Shown here piece by piece: positions 21,742 through 32,686 of a stretch of 38,509 bases of DNA (position 1 is the stretch's first letter; each line of letters begins with the position of its first letter). The position numbers and the translations under genes were made by a program. The DNA comes from Mesotaenium endlicherianum (taxonomy: Eukaryota > Streptophyta > Zygnematophyceae > Zygnematales > Mesotaeniaceae). The stretch is from the NCBI GenBank assembly GCA_009602735.1, contig WELA01007128.1, positions 129,808 to 168,316 of the forward strand, given 5' to 3'. Under the pieces are notes generated by a model. It searched no databases, had not been told where the DNA came from, and was given only the letters and a program-made list of their open reading frames with translations.

Positions 21742-24700
21742 ATGGAGACAAATGTCAGCAAGGCCTCGGTAGCACATAGAGGCATGACTCAATGCCAGGG
21801 CCAGATCCAAAACTCAGGTCAAGGCCAAGGTCAAAGTCAAGGCCAGGGACAGGGGCAAGGTCATGCCCAAGTCCAAGGCCAGGGACAGGGGCAGATGGAC
21901 GGCAACTTCACCACCCCAAGCCCCGCTGCCAGCTCCAAGAGGCCCAGACCCGTGGATGCAGATGCCATCACTCTGGACAACTACCACGTGAACAAGCGCT
22001 ACTTGACCGAGGTAGCGATTTTTTGCCAGCTGCGAGAGGGAGGCTGTGCAGGCTGTATGTGCAGCCCCCGCAATCGCTCTTTTGCTTGCTCGCACATGCC
22101 TGCACACCCCTGGACTCGCCAGCTCGTACTCGCGCACTGGTGGTGAGGCACGGCAACGCTCTCACTCGCAGAGAGTTAACTGCTGGCGTGCTGCAGCAAT
22201 CCTAGCAGCTGTCAGCCAGTGCTTCCACCACCACATGTGTGGCAAGCGAGCGGCCCCTGCATCTGATTGCTGAGGTCTCATTGTACTGTCATAACTTCAA
22301 CACTGCATTGTCACAACATCAACACTGGCCTCTTGAAGCCAATGCATCTGATGAAAGGGCCTTCCTCCAGAAACCTCTTCCCGCTTGGTTCTCTTTCCAC
22401 GCGGTGCAAAGACGAGACGGGGGAAGGGTTGGTGCAGAAGACACAGGCAGAGATTGGCACAAGATCTTTGGGCTCTCGTACATGGGTAGCTGCGAGGGGA
22501 GAGGGGCGGGCTATGAGCATTCCTCTTTTCGGAGTGGGGTGTCCCTACCATCGTGCCCGCCCATTCCCTGGCTACCCGAGGCAACACCTGGCGGCGCAAA
22601 CCAACACCTGGGCAAAGTCGGGCCGACACCTGGCAAATGCTGGGCTGACACCTGGCAACGCAACTCCTCCCCCTTGTGGCAAGCGCCCCGTAGCACTTTT
22701 TTCTCTTCCTTTGCCCCTTCCCTTCTGACGAAAATGGTATGTGCATGCATGTGGGTGGTGGTTTATTTCGCTCTCTTGGTTCCCAACAAAAAAACAGGTG
22801 ATGTCGTCGAGCTTGAACGGGCTGAGGATGGCAGACACTGGGGCCCGCCCTCAGGGGGCGGGCCTCGCGCCATCTCTGCTGGACATGCTGGGGTCGCCTG
22901 CTCAGACAGAGACTGCCAGCGGGAGTGCGCGCTCTGTCTCGCCTTTCCCCAGCCATGGGTGTGTGCCCCTCTCTCCTCTCCCTCTCCCCCTCCCTCCCTT
23001 TCCTCCCTCTCCCCTTGCTTCCTCCCTCTCCCTTCCTCCCTCTGCTCTTCCTCCCTCTCCCTTCCTCCCTCTGCTCTTAGTAACCCGTTATGCGAACCAC
23101 TGCTGTCTCTGACAGTCCCTCTTCAACTCTGCGTGCTCTTCCGCCCCCCTCCCCTCTCTCTTCATATCCTCCATTCTCTATTGAGCCACGTGGGAAAGCG
23201 GACGGAAGCTTGCCAGACGATGTGAGAAGCGCAGCCGGGGGGGGCTCCTCTGATTCGGACCCTCCATTTCCGACTGAGCGTGTGAGAAAACGTGCATCCA
23301 TGCCCGGCAGACAATGCAATGCACGTAAGCAGTGCAGCTGGAGCCTTCTCTGCCCACTCCATGCAGAGAGCTCTGTAGGGGCACCGCACTCTCAGGTCTG
23401 GGGACAGGGGACACGGGGACGTGGGAGGGGGGGACAGGGAACACGGGGACAGGGAACACGGGGACAGGGAACACGGGGACAGGGGACACAGGGACGTGGG
23501 ACACGAGTACAGGGGATACGGATGCCCATAGAATCAGCGGGACCGGAGTCATAGCCCGTTCGGCAGCTGAACATTCTGCCCCTTCGACCCACTCAGCGCA
23601 TCATTGAACCAAACTTTGAGGGCGTATTTGCCCATTCCTTCTTCTGTTTCTGAGCACGAATGCGGTCCTTCCAGAGCTTTCAGGCCTTTCAGACCTCTCC
23701 GACCTCTCAGACCTTTCAGACCTTTCAGGACTCTCAGAGATTCCAGGCCCTCCAGCCTTTGCAGACCTTTCAGACCGCCACTCCAGCTCTCTACAGATGG
23801 GGAACGCACGCAGGGACCCTGGGGCTGGAGCTGCAGCTGCGTCACCCGAGGCTTCCGTATTGGGCGTTGAAGCTGAGGTTTAGGGCTTACCACACACCTC
23901 CTACACACCCCCACACGCCCGGCCTCAGCACTCCCCAGGACCTCTCCACCGCATCTGGATGGTATCCTTCTTTTTTTCCAGACTTAGTTTCTCAAGGTCC
24001 CTTCACATCTGCTTGTGGCTCTGCCGAGAGGCGGGGCTGGCTTGCTTCTGCTTGCGCTTGCACGAGCTCTTGCGTCCTCCTTGAGAGCCCTGCTGTTGCC
24101 CATTCCTACGCCCCCCAACCTCCCCCCCCCCCTTTCCTCCCTTCACCTTTCTGTCAGGCGTCACCCCGCGCGTTGTTGCGGTTCTTTTGCAGCAAGGGGC
24201 CCTAGGTATTGGAAAGAGAGAAGCCTGTCTTTTCTGCAGCTGGCAGCCCGCATGACTGACCGGTTCTGCGTCCTTTTGTGCGTAGCACATGCGCGATATC
24301 TGCACTGTGAGTCCATGGTCGCCTCTTCTTGCTGCGCCTTTCTCATCACACAGGGGGTTCAAGCCTCTCCGCCAGCTAGACAAAAACTGTCCTGTCACCC
24401 TGCCACTTGGCCGCTGACGGTGCCCCCAGTGGATCCAGGCGTGGAGATCTGGTCGTGTGCGTTTCGGTTGTTGACGCAGGCAGTCCTACAGGCCCCCTCC
24501 CCACAAGGGCGACTTCCCGACCGCCCGTGTGTTCCATCATCTCACGCTCTCCTGCTGCTCCTCCAAGCTCCTCTGTGCTGTTTTTCCTTGGGTCTCCTGT
24601 CTGAGGCGCCTCTGCAAATCTTTTCCACGCGTTCACATGCATGCAGACACATGTGTGCACTCGGAGGCACTCAAACTCGCACACTGCACACTCACGCACA

Positions 24701-27079
24701 CCCCCACTTGCTTCCCCAAGCGTACATTCCGATACAACCGCACGCTCACTCCCGCACACCTCCGCCATTCAATCACACGAATCTGCATGCGTCGATCATG
24801 TTCGTTGCCTCCACTATCCATTAGACAAGCTGTGACACCTCTATGTGACTCCCTCCCCTTCCTGCCCTCTCCCACCTTCCACACAACCTCTCCCTCCCCC
24901 TCCCCCTCTCCCTCCCGCTCTCTTTCTCCCGCCCTCGTGAGGGTGTTTTTGGTTCCGGGGCGTGTGGACTGCAGAAGGGCAGAGCAGTNGCGCCGTCAAC
25001 CCCTTCGAGCCCCCGGGCGGCCACCACGCGCACAACCCTAACCCTAACTTTGACCCCGCCAGCCCCACCAGCCCAGACCCGCACCACTCGCGCACCTCTC
25101 ACTGGCCCTCCTCCCCGAGCCTGCAGTCTCCCCGCGGGGGCTCTGGCGGCTGGACAGGTGGCGCAAGCGGGGGGGCGCCAGGTCGGCACCCGGGGCACCA
25201 CCCCCACCAAGCCCATGGGGGCTATCCCTTTGCGCAGGCTAGGCCGTGCTCAATACCTGGGTCTAAATCTCTTCCCAGCCCCCAGCCCCGCCACTTGGCA
25301 GATGCAATAGACGGGAAGCTGCCCCCCTCCCCGAGCGATCCAAACCAGACGGGGAATCTTCGACGTGTCGCGCTCCTGCGAGCGACACATGTGCGTACGC
25401 AGCCCATCCCCCCTGTTAGTCTAACAGCGGACTCTGATGGGGGGGGGGTCCCCGAGGCGGAGATGGCGCCAGGAGGGCTCGAGAAGGCGACACGTGGCGA
25501 GTCTGCAAAGGCACAGCTGGAGGGGCACCACGTTGCGACAGGCAATAGCGCCAGCAGCAGCAGCAGCCTCAGGACAGCTGGCGGCGGCTCAAGCATCCCT
25601 GCTGCAATGGTGCTGGCAAACCCCACCAGCCCAACTTTTTTCCCCTCCATGCTTGGGCCCAGCATCCCCCAGGCTGCCACCTGTCAGCCTGCCACGACTG
25701 GATCTGCTGTGCTGGCGACCTGCCCCACCCTGAAGCTGGGCCTGGGGCCTAGCTTGAACCCCGGGCCTAGGTCTCCTCGCGAGGAGCAGCAGCCGCTGGC
25801 TGCGCGCCACCTGGGGCTTCAGGAGCTACATCACAGCAGCGTGGCATGTGAGGAGTCGCCAGCATGCCACCCCCACCAGCCGTCGTTCAAAGCTTGGGCG
25901 ATGCCTATGGGGCCGATCTCGCCTACCCTTCCCCTGCCGCCCGCCGCGCTGGCAGTCTCCTCATTGGCCCTGTCGTCCGCCAGGTCAGCATCTTTGGAGA
26001 GGAAGCGCAGCGCCCAAGCTGCCGCCACGCTGGCGGCGACCGCAGCGGCGGGCGATGGCGGCGCCGCTCCCAGCGCACCGACGGCCATGGCTGTGGACCA
26101 CGACAACGTGGTGCCAGGTGTCAGGCACCCGCTCCGGCAGGCAGCGCACTTCAGCTCCCTGGCCGACGCGAGTGGGGCGCAGCCTTCCCTGCTGAGCCCC
26201 TTCTATGGTCCCAAGGGATTTGACTCATCTTCTGAGACGGCCGATATCAGCCCCCAACCGGGCGCCGACGGCGCACGGATTGACGACAGCTGGACGTTTC
26301 AGAGGGCAGAGTTCGACGGCAGCCGCAAGCGTAGGGGGAAGCTGGAACGCAGCAGCTCGAACACGTCCGTTCAGCCTACGTGCAGAGAGGACCCCGCAGC
26401 GCCGCATGCGCTGGAGCCAGGTGGCGACGCCTCCTCGCCCACGTTTGAGAGCGAGGCGGACGCTGCGCACATCGACAAGCACTTCTGCGACTCCACGACA
26501 GCAAGCCCCGAGCCACAGAGGAGCTACAGCTGGCACGGGGTGGAGTCTCACGCGCACGACAGCTGGCAGGCGGCGGTCCCGGCCCAAGCCCACCTCGCTG
26601 CCACCTGTCAGGCGGAGGAAGAGCGTCACGACATGGAGTCTCCATTGGGTGGCGGGTTTGCGAGGAGCGTGTCTTGGGCCCAAGGGGTGGGGGAGCCTCA
26701 GCCTCCAGCGGGCCAATCAGATGGTGATAGTAGGCAGGCGACGCAGCAACCTCCGCTTGGGGCCGCCGTTGCGCAGGAGGGGAAAGAGAGCCTGTTGTCA
26801 CGCCAACTGTCAAAAGCCAAGAGGCCCATTCCGATCTCTGGGGAGTTGGAGCAACCCAAGAAACGCGGGGGCATGGCGGCCGCCGCTCGCCGGCCTTCAA
26901 GCCCTACACGCTCTTCCTTCGCCTTTCCAACACTGAGGCCTCACACGGATTTCAGTTCCCCCATTTCACCCACTTTTCAAAAGCCAAGGGTTAAGCTTGC
27001 GAGTGGGCCTGCAGATGACCCGCCATCTGCCCGTGCCGAGATCAACCCCAACGACGCCATGACGAGCGATGGCGACTGA
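21742..27079 (+). CDS. Large Gln/Gly- and Ser/Pro-rich, probably nuclear, protein
   Basis: About 868 residues. Exons: 21742-22011, 22798-22958, a short one at 23209-23279 and a long one at 24975-27079 (TGA). The short exon is inferred: it alone reconciles phases (2 in, 1 out) between exons 2 and 4 and reads LPDDVRSAAGGGSSDSDP, but its AAG acceptor is weak. Exon 1 has a Q-G/S repeat (residues about 25-50), a KRPRP basic patch and NYHVNKRYLTE, which joins VMSSSLNGLRMAD in exon 2. Exon 4 is disordered and rich in S-P/T-P steps (PASPTSPDP, PTSPTFFPS, PTRSSFAF, SSPISPTF), with basic patches such as SRKRRGKL and QPKKRGG. Those features fit a phosphorylated nuclear regulator, but I recognise no domain. 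One undetermined base (24989) lies in a codon near the exon 4 start. The GC-rich bias of exon 4 matches the other confident genes. Confidence 0.65.
22585..22672. repeat. Degenerate CACCTGG(C/G)-centred repeat
   Basis: CACCTGG recurs four times (units like GACACCTGGCAA) with spacers of about 16-22 bases, in the first intron of the Ser/Pro-rich gene. Confidence 0.6.
23398..23522. repeat. G-rich minisatellite, 15-base unit
   Basis: Tandem units near GGGGACAGGGAACAC, degenerating to GGGACGTGGGACAC at the right end, in the intron before the long exon of the Ser/Pro-rich gene. The sense strand is G-rich with regularly spaced GGGG runs, so G-quadruplex formation is possible. Confidence 0.9.
23682..23778. 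repeat. CAGACCTTT-type minisatellite, 9-10 base unit
   Basis: About ten degenerate copies of CAGACCTTT / CAGACCTCT in the same intron as the G-rich minisatellite. One reading frame gives an F-Q/Q-T repeat, but there is no sign that it is translated. Confidence 0.8.
25034..25048. repeat. Short CCCTAA telomere-like tract inside a coding exon
   Basis: Two CCCTAA units plus flanking AA and C, coding N-P-N-P-N in the long exon of the Ser/Pro-rich gene. Too short to be a functional telomere. Confidence 0.6.
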
Positions 27080-27672
27080 GAGAAAAGTATTTTGGAGTAG
27101 ATGGTTGGAATGGAGAGAGAATGCCGCTCTACTGTGCATGGTGAGGGTGTTAATTCTGTATGTATAGTATAGTTGATCTTACTTCCATATGCACAGGAAT
27201 GGGTGTGTAGGTTCTTGCGCTCTCCATCTATTTAGTCAAGTTTGATACAAAGTGCAATTCCATGAGGTGAAATTGCTGTGGTTGGTCTTTGAGTGACACT
27301 ATTCTCTCAGAAGCTACCTGTACTATCTTCTTTATAATATGAAAATAATATTAAACCCTGTCAATTTTTCCGAAGTGACAAATGCCAGCATGCATGAATC
27401 AATAAAAGCTCAAATAAAATATTCTATGACAATCCTTTTCTGTGCTATACCGACGAGATCTAATGTTAGTAGTCGAGAAAAAACTGCCCCCGTTCAGAAA
27501 TTAGCGACACGTGATCTACCGACTCTGTACGTCATTTTATCCACTTCGACTGCAAATAAGCGAGTGTGTGTTGGTTAGTGTCATGCAACCGCGTAAGACA
27601 AATCTGAAGGAAAACCCGACAAATAACAGTTCAGCATGCACTGAGCTATAAGGGCCTTTTTTAGTTTTTCAG
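27080..27672. other. AT-rich 3' flank of the Ser/Pro-rich gene
   Basis: Presumed 3' untranslated and intergenic sequence. It is AT-rich with no open frame that looks like coding sequence. An AT-rich tract at about 27335-27360 is unremarkable. Confidence 0.5.
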
Positions 27673-28324
27673 CCCGGGAGCAGCTGAGTTTCGATCAGCA
27701 AAGCGCACTTCTTATTGCTTCCGGCTGTGTGAGAACAAATTATTCTCTGCTGCAGCCGTTCCTACGTTGCTTCACCAATTGAACGAAGAGAGGTGCTGGC
27801 CTCAGGAGGCTCTTGTGATGGCAGCTTTTGCGTTGGAGCCGCTTCTACTTACGGGTGCCGGAAGTCTAAGATGCATGAATCAGCTGCGAGAGGCCAAATG
27901 TCGACCAAGCGTTGTCTGCTTAAGTGCCAGGCCTTGTACACCTACAGCATATTCGGGTGAGTCAAGCCATTTGGTCGTGCAGTGATTTCACGTCACGAGC
28001 TTACTTAGGCTTTGATTTAGCCTGCGTGATGAAACGCTACGAATCTGGTGCTCTGAATGAAGCTGTGTATTCCCTGAATGTCCTTCATCCTTGGCAATTT
28101 ACTCAATTTGCGTGCTGCTGCACCAGTTCCTTCTAAAGAGAATTAGCCACTGTATAGAAGGTCAAGGTCTTTTGCATGAAGTATATGAAAGACAGGCTAG
28201 ACAGAATTGCTTTAGTTGCCAACAAAATCATTGCCAACAACAACCAAATGTTGATTGGAAGGACTTGGCATCTGTCCTCGAGCTCCTTACCTTCATCTTT
28301 AAGATACTGGAGACTGATCCGTGA
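27673..28324 (+). CDS. Weak two-exon candidate gene, 5' end not found
   Basis: A 94-codon exon at 27673-27956 follows a TTTTTCAG acceptor and ends at a good GTGAGT donor in phase 1. A second exon at 28158-28324 follows GTATAG, accepts phase 1 and stops at TGA. The product reads PGAAEFRSAKRTSYCFRLCE, then LHQLNEERCWPQEALVMAAF, and ends KDLASVLELLTFIFKILETD-P. The joined frame looks protein-like, but no family is recognised, base composition is poorer in GC than the confident genes, and no upstream exon was found. A competing frame at 28176-28239 also looks coding (YMKDRLDRIALVANKIIA), which hints at a decaying gene or an indel in the CAA/AAC tract. Confidence 0.3.
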
Positions 28325-28929
28325 CGTACATCAGCCATTACACAGCTTGCTGGATTAAGCTCAAGAGCAAGAGTAGAGAGCAAGATTTTTCCTGTGAGGA
28401 AGAGGAACACGGGTTTGGCTCTCTTTAGAGACCATGTAGGAGGACAAGGGAGTGAGAGAAACAGGGAGCGTCCCTGTGCTTTGCATTAGCGGCCCCATGA
28501 ACTCCGAGTTGTCCCTTTTTATTCTTGATATGAGATAAAAAGGGAGAATAAGAATGTATGTGAGGGGTGAAGACGATAGTGGAGTGATCAGTGAGACTGC
28601 TGAAACACCAGAAGTTAGCGAGTGCTAGTGAATGTGTTGCTCAGATATGGGGTACTTGCACAACTGCACGAGAAAATGCACACCTTCCTGGAATGATTAT
28701 GCATACGTGACCGTCAGGTCATCACAGACAACGGCTGTGGCCGCTGTGCATTCGAGGTTGGAGTCCCCTTCTAGTTGAATTTTATCCGAGGACCTATTCC
28801 TTTTCTTGCCACAGCCAATCAAGTGGCCTCCAATGCCTATTCTTGTTCCCCGTTCTGTTGCGATATCTTTCTTCTGCAGGATGTGCGGCTGGCACCAGTC
28901 CCACCACCAGGTATTGTTTCAACACTTTG

Positions 28930-28930
<1 letters not shown>

Positions 28931-28966
<36 letters not shown>

Positions 28967-28979
28967 AACAAACAAACAC
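28931..28979. repeat. (CA)n followed by (CAAA)n microsatellite
   Basis: A pure CA run, then four CAAA units, shortly after the possible short exon at 28881-28911. It is followed by CACG/CGCG alternating sequence to about 29000. Confidence 0.9.
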
Positions 28980-29283
28980 ACGCACACGCGCGTGCGCGCG
29001 CAGACGGAGAGAGAAAGAGGATAAAGAAGCATGTGTGATGGGTGCATGTACATCAAAACTGTATGGGTAGGCGCCATTGTATGCCAACAAGCGCCGGGAT
29101 CACCTGGGGTGGGGAGGAGGGTCAACCCAGTCCTCTCAATAGAATGATGCCACCACACACAGACTCCGCAGCGCTGGTGAACTTCACTCGGCCTCTACCT
29201 CAAGGGGGCAACGAGTACATCCGTCCTTCAGCGTTCTGCCAATATCTCCAACTAGGACTTTCGGATTTGGGTTTAGGCTCAGG

Positions 29284-29299
29284 TTTTAGGGTTAGGGTT
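29284..29299. repeat. Short TTTTAGGGTTAGGGTT telomere-like tract
   Basis: Two TTAGGG units on the + strand in non-coding DNA, the opposite orientation to the tract at 25034-25048. Confidence 0.65.
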
Positions 29300-30251
29300 G
29301 AAGTCTCATCCCAGTAGGACAGGGGTGCACCTCGGGGTGCCTCGGAGCTCTCGAGGTTGTTTTACCTGTCCTCTGTTCCTGGATCAGTCCACATGCTGCG
29401 TGCAGGCCCGCTCTGCTTGAAGGCGTACAGCAAGGCAGAATGTTCTGCCCCCCCAAACCCAAACCCAAAACCTTGCCCCCCCCCCCCCCAAATAGGAGTG
29501 TTTGCAATGCTCTGGCCTGAGTGCAGCTCTCTTGCGTGCGCGAGAGGGCTCCCAAGCCTGGCTGAGCTCCCTGTGCTTGGTCTTGATTTTGGATAGGAGG
29601 GCATGTGCCCGGGGGGAAGCACGAGGGCAGGGGCTGGGGCTTGGCGGTCAAGCTGGGGGTAGGGCCGGGTTATGGAGGTAGATCCGCGCTGACCCACCGA
29701 CCAGATTGCTGATGTGTGCAAGTCAACGTTGAAAGTCCAAGTCAAATCACGTGTTAGTGACTGTGACAGGTCAAATCCAGCACTCAGCAATGGGTGGGGT
29801 TTGACGACCAGGCCAGCTGCAAAGCTGACCCCGCCAGGACCTGCAGACGACCCATGTCAGCAGCTGCCAAGCCAGGCAGAACTGACAAAGCAGCTGTCTT
29901 CTAGGGTTTGTCCAAAGGCTGCATAATCTCAGGGAGGTGTTGAAGTGATGTAAGCCCATGATTTCTTCTTTCAGTTATTGAGTGTGCAATGGGTGTATCT
30001 ATCTGGACACATGTGTGAGCGTATACTCACATTGCAGTCAAGCATATGCATAGGATATGTACATTTACGGGCATATGTCGTGTATAATTGCATGTGTGAA
30101 CTTGTACACAGACATATATACATGTATATACACACATATATATATGTATGTATATGTGTGTCCATCTACATTTATGTATACGTATCCATATATATCGATG
30201 CAAGCAGCACTTCGTTATGTTCCACATCATCATGTGTTCACGCACGTGCAG

Positions 30252-30537
30252 TTGGCAGATGCTCAGGCGTCGCTTCTGTGGGTCAACTGTGCAGGCCAGG
30301 CTTGCGCCATCAACGGCATCGTGAAGGCCGGTGCTTCGAGCCTTCTCGGCGTGATGGGCTCCCGGGGGTCGCGCATGCACAGGGCGGAGGAGGAGACCTG
30401 AAAGAGGCAGAGGCAGGTGAGGCAGGAGGCCACCTCCCCTCACCTCCGCTCCCTTCCCCTCCCCTCCCTCCCGTATATACGAGAAATGAAAAATCCTCTG
30501 TGAATACATCCACATGTGTATTTCCATGTGTGTGTGC

Positions 30538-30589
<52 letters not shown>

Positions 30590-32640
30590 ACGTTAGTGTA
30601 TCTGTGCATAGTACATGTTCTTCTTTGTGTTCGTGTGCGTATGTGTAAGTGTATTCGTATGTCGATAGACTTGCTTCCACATGCATGCATGGCTGCGACT
30701 GCATGAAGAGGGTGCCAAGGGCTTGCGAGGAGGAAGAAAGCAGGCGTGCACTCCATCACGCATCAGCTAGTGCCCTCCGGCAGTACCAGGATCCCTTCTG
30801 ATGGCTGCGCATCACCCAGCTCTCCTCCCGCGCGTGCTGTGGAATCTTCTTGAGACCTCTCTTCCAGAGACTTGTGGGGGCTGTACGCGGACGGATGTCC
30901 CCTCAAAAACCCCGCTCATGGCAGACCCCTCATCCCGTCTCCTCACACCCTTCTGGTGCCGTTCTCTCAGACGCTCTGCGTGGTGTGGTGCGCTGTGTTC
31001 CGTGTCCCGCTGGCGTGGCACCCTTCTCCCGCTCCTTTGCCCTTCCCTTGTGTCTCTGCAGAGACGCTAGTGGCGGAGGCAGGCGACATGGTGAGCGTGC
31101 ATTACAGCGTCACCACGGAGGACGGCCAGGTGCCTCCAGCTGCCCCCTCCGACTCCTATCTTCAAGGCCCCACCATCCTTACCACCCCCCCCCCCTCCCC
31201 CCCCAAAAAAAACACACCCCCTTTCTTTGAAAAAGACACTCCGTCGATCCCGCTGGCCCTGCCTTAACGCCCTGCATCTCCTGCTGCCTACGGCGGGGCT
31301 TGTCCCCCCAACTGTTCCACTACAAACCCTGGACCTTGAGTTCCTGAGCCCTAAGCCCTTTGATCCCTAGGCCTGCACCCGTGGCAGAGCAAGCCCTTCC
31401 GTGGGGATGCTCCTCCTTGCTCTCTCGACCATTCCCTGCTCCCGATAGCGCGAGGGGCTTGCCTGGCGCACCTGCCCTGCTGTTACCCGGTGAAGGGTTG
31501 CCCAGGCAGGCAGCTGGCTCGCCCTTGGTGCTCATTTGGCTCCTTGCTTGACAAGCTTGCAGAGGTTAGGGGCAGAACAGTAGGGCCATTCTGGAGCATC
31601 GCCTTTGACGTCATCGAAGGAGCAGTGCTCGGTACCAGCACTTGAGAAAAAAAAAGGGGAGTCAATAGCCAGCACTTGAAGTCAAGAAGAGGTACCATAG
31701 AGCACGATAGGGGTCAGAGGAGCACGATCGCCAGCACGTGACTTTTTTTCTTTTTCTTTTTTAAAAGTACGGAAGCCTGGGCGGGCAAGAAAAGTACGGC
31801 TGCCAGCACCTGACGTCAAAGAAGTACGATGACTAGCGCTTGTGACGTCAGTAGCAAGTGCCTTGCCAGGATGAGCAAACGAGACTACAGCACTCTACAA
31901 GCTCTTCACTTTTCGTGCACATGTTTCGTCGAGTGTGTGTGCCTGCCTGCCGCATGCGCTGGCTCCTGCCGCGTGTGACGGACGGTGCGTTCCCTAAGCG
32001 GGCGGCAAGCGATGTCTGGGAACACTCCATACGATACCTGGCCCGCATCATTTGCGCATTCATTTATAGAGTTATATATAAATACACACACACATATATA
32101 TACATATATATGTATATATGCATGTCTGTGCGCAGCATATGCTGAGCTCGTCGGAGGGGGAGGAGCCTCTTACGTTTGAAGTGGGGGCCGGCAACGTCAT
32201 GGGCAACCCTCTCTTCCAGGTACCCCCGTCACCATTGCACGCGCTCATGCTGCCTCCCAGGTATACGCATCAACAGCTGGCCTATCTAGGCAGTCAGCCA
32301 GGCTGGCTGGTGCACACACGATGCTTGCAAATAGAAAAAGATCCCCCCCCCCCCTCGGCTCCTGTGTGTCTCCTCTCCGAGTCAGCCCTGCTTTCTCTTC
32401 ATCGTCTTCTATTCCTCCTAGATAGTTAAGCAGCTCTGGAGGGAAGATATGTGGTGCAAAGGTACCTGGGGGCACCTATCGCTTGCTCTATGCTTGCTTC
32501 CTGCTCAATTGAAAGATGTAGTGTGTCCTTGTGTTCTGTATATCTTTCGAGCTCTTCACGACAACAGCATCAGCAAGGGTCAGACAGGGCACTCTGCCTC
32601 TCTGTTGCAGCTGTCATGTGGTTGACCTTGTCAACAAGCA

Positions 32641-32686
<46 letters not shown>

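Larger units (their letters stand above)
28325..30251. other. Region upstream of the FKBP gene, no confident gene
   Basis: Mostly non-coding. One possible short exon lies at 28881-28911: a TTCTGCAG acceptor, 31 bases, and a CAG/GTATTG donor. In different frames it can join the 30252 exon, so it may be a 5' exon of the FKBP gene. A (CA)n tract, a TTAGGG-like tract, an AAACCC run with a long poly-C (about 29448-29490) and a (TA)n tract occupy much of the rest. Confidence 0.4.

Noticed and set aside
22239..23225. 328-codon open frame overlapping the Ser/Pro-rich gene
   Set aside because: It reads the exon at 22798-22958 in a different frame from the one that keeps splice phase, and the rest is intron with CCCT repeats.
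22580..23525. Regularly spaced repeats as a possible CRISPR-like array
   Set aside because: The units are degenerate minisatellites without unique spacers, in a eukaryotic intron.
23332..23607. Gly/Thr-repeat open frame, possible secreted repeat protein
   Set aside because: It is the translation of the 15-base minisatellite in an intron; the opposite strand is equally open, as expected of repeats.
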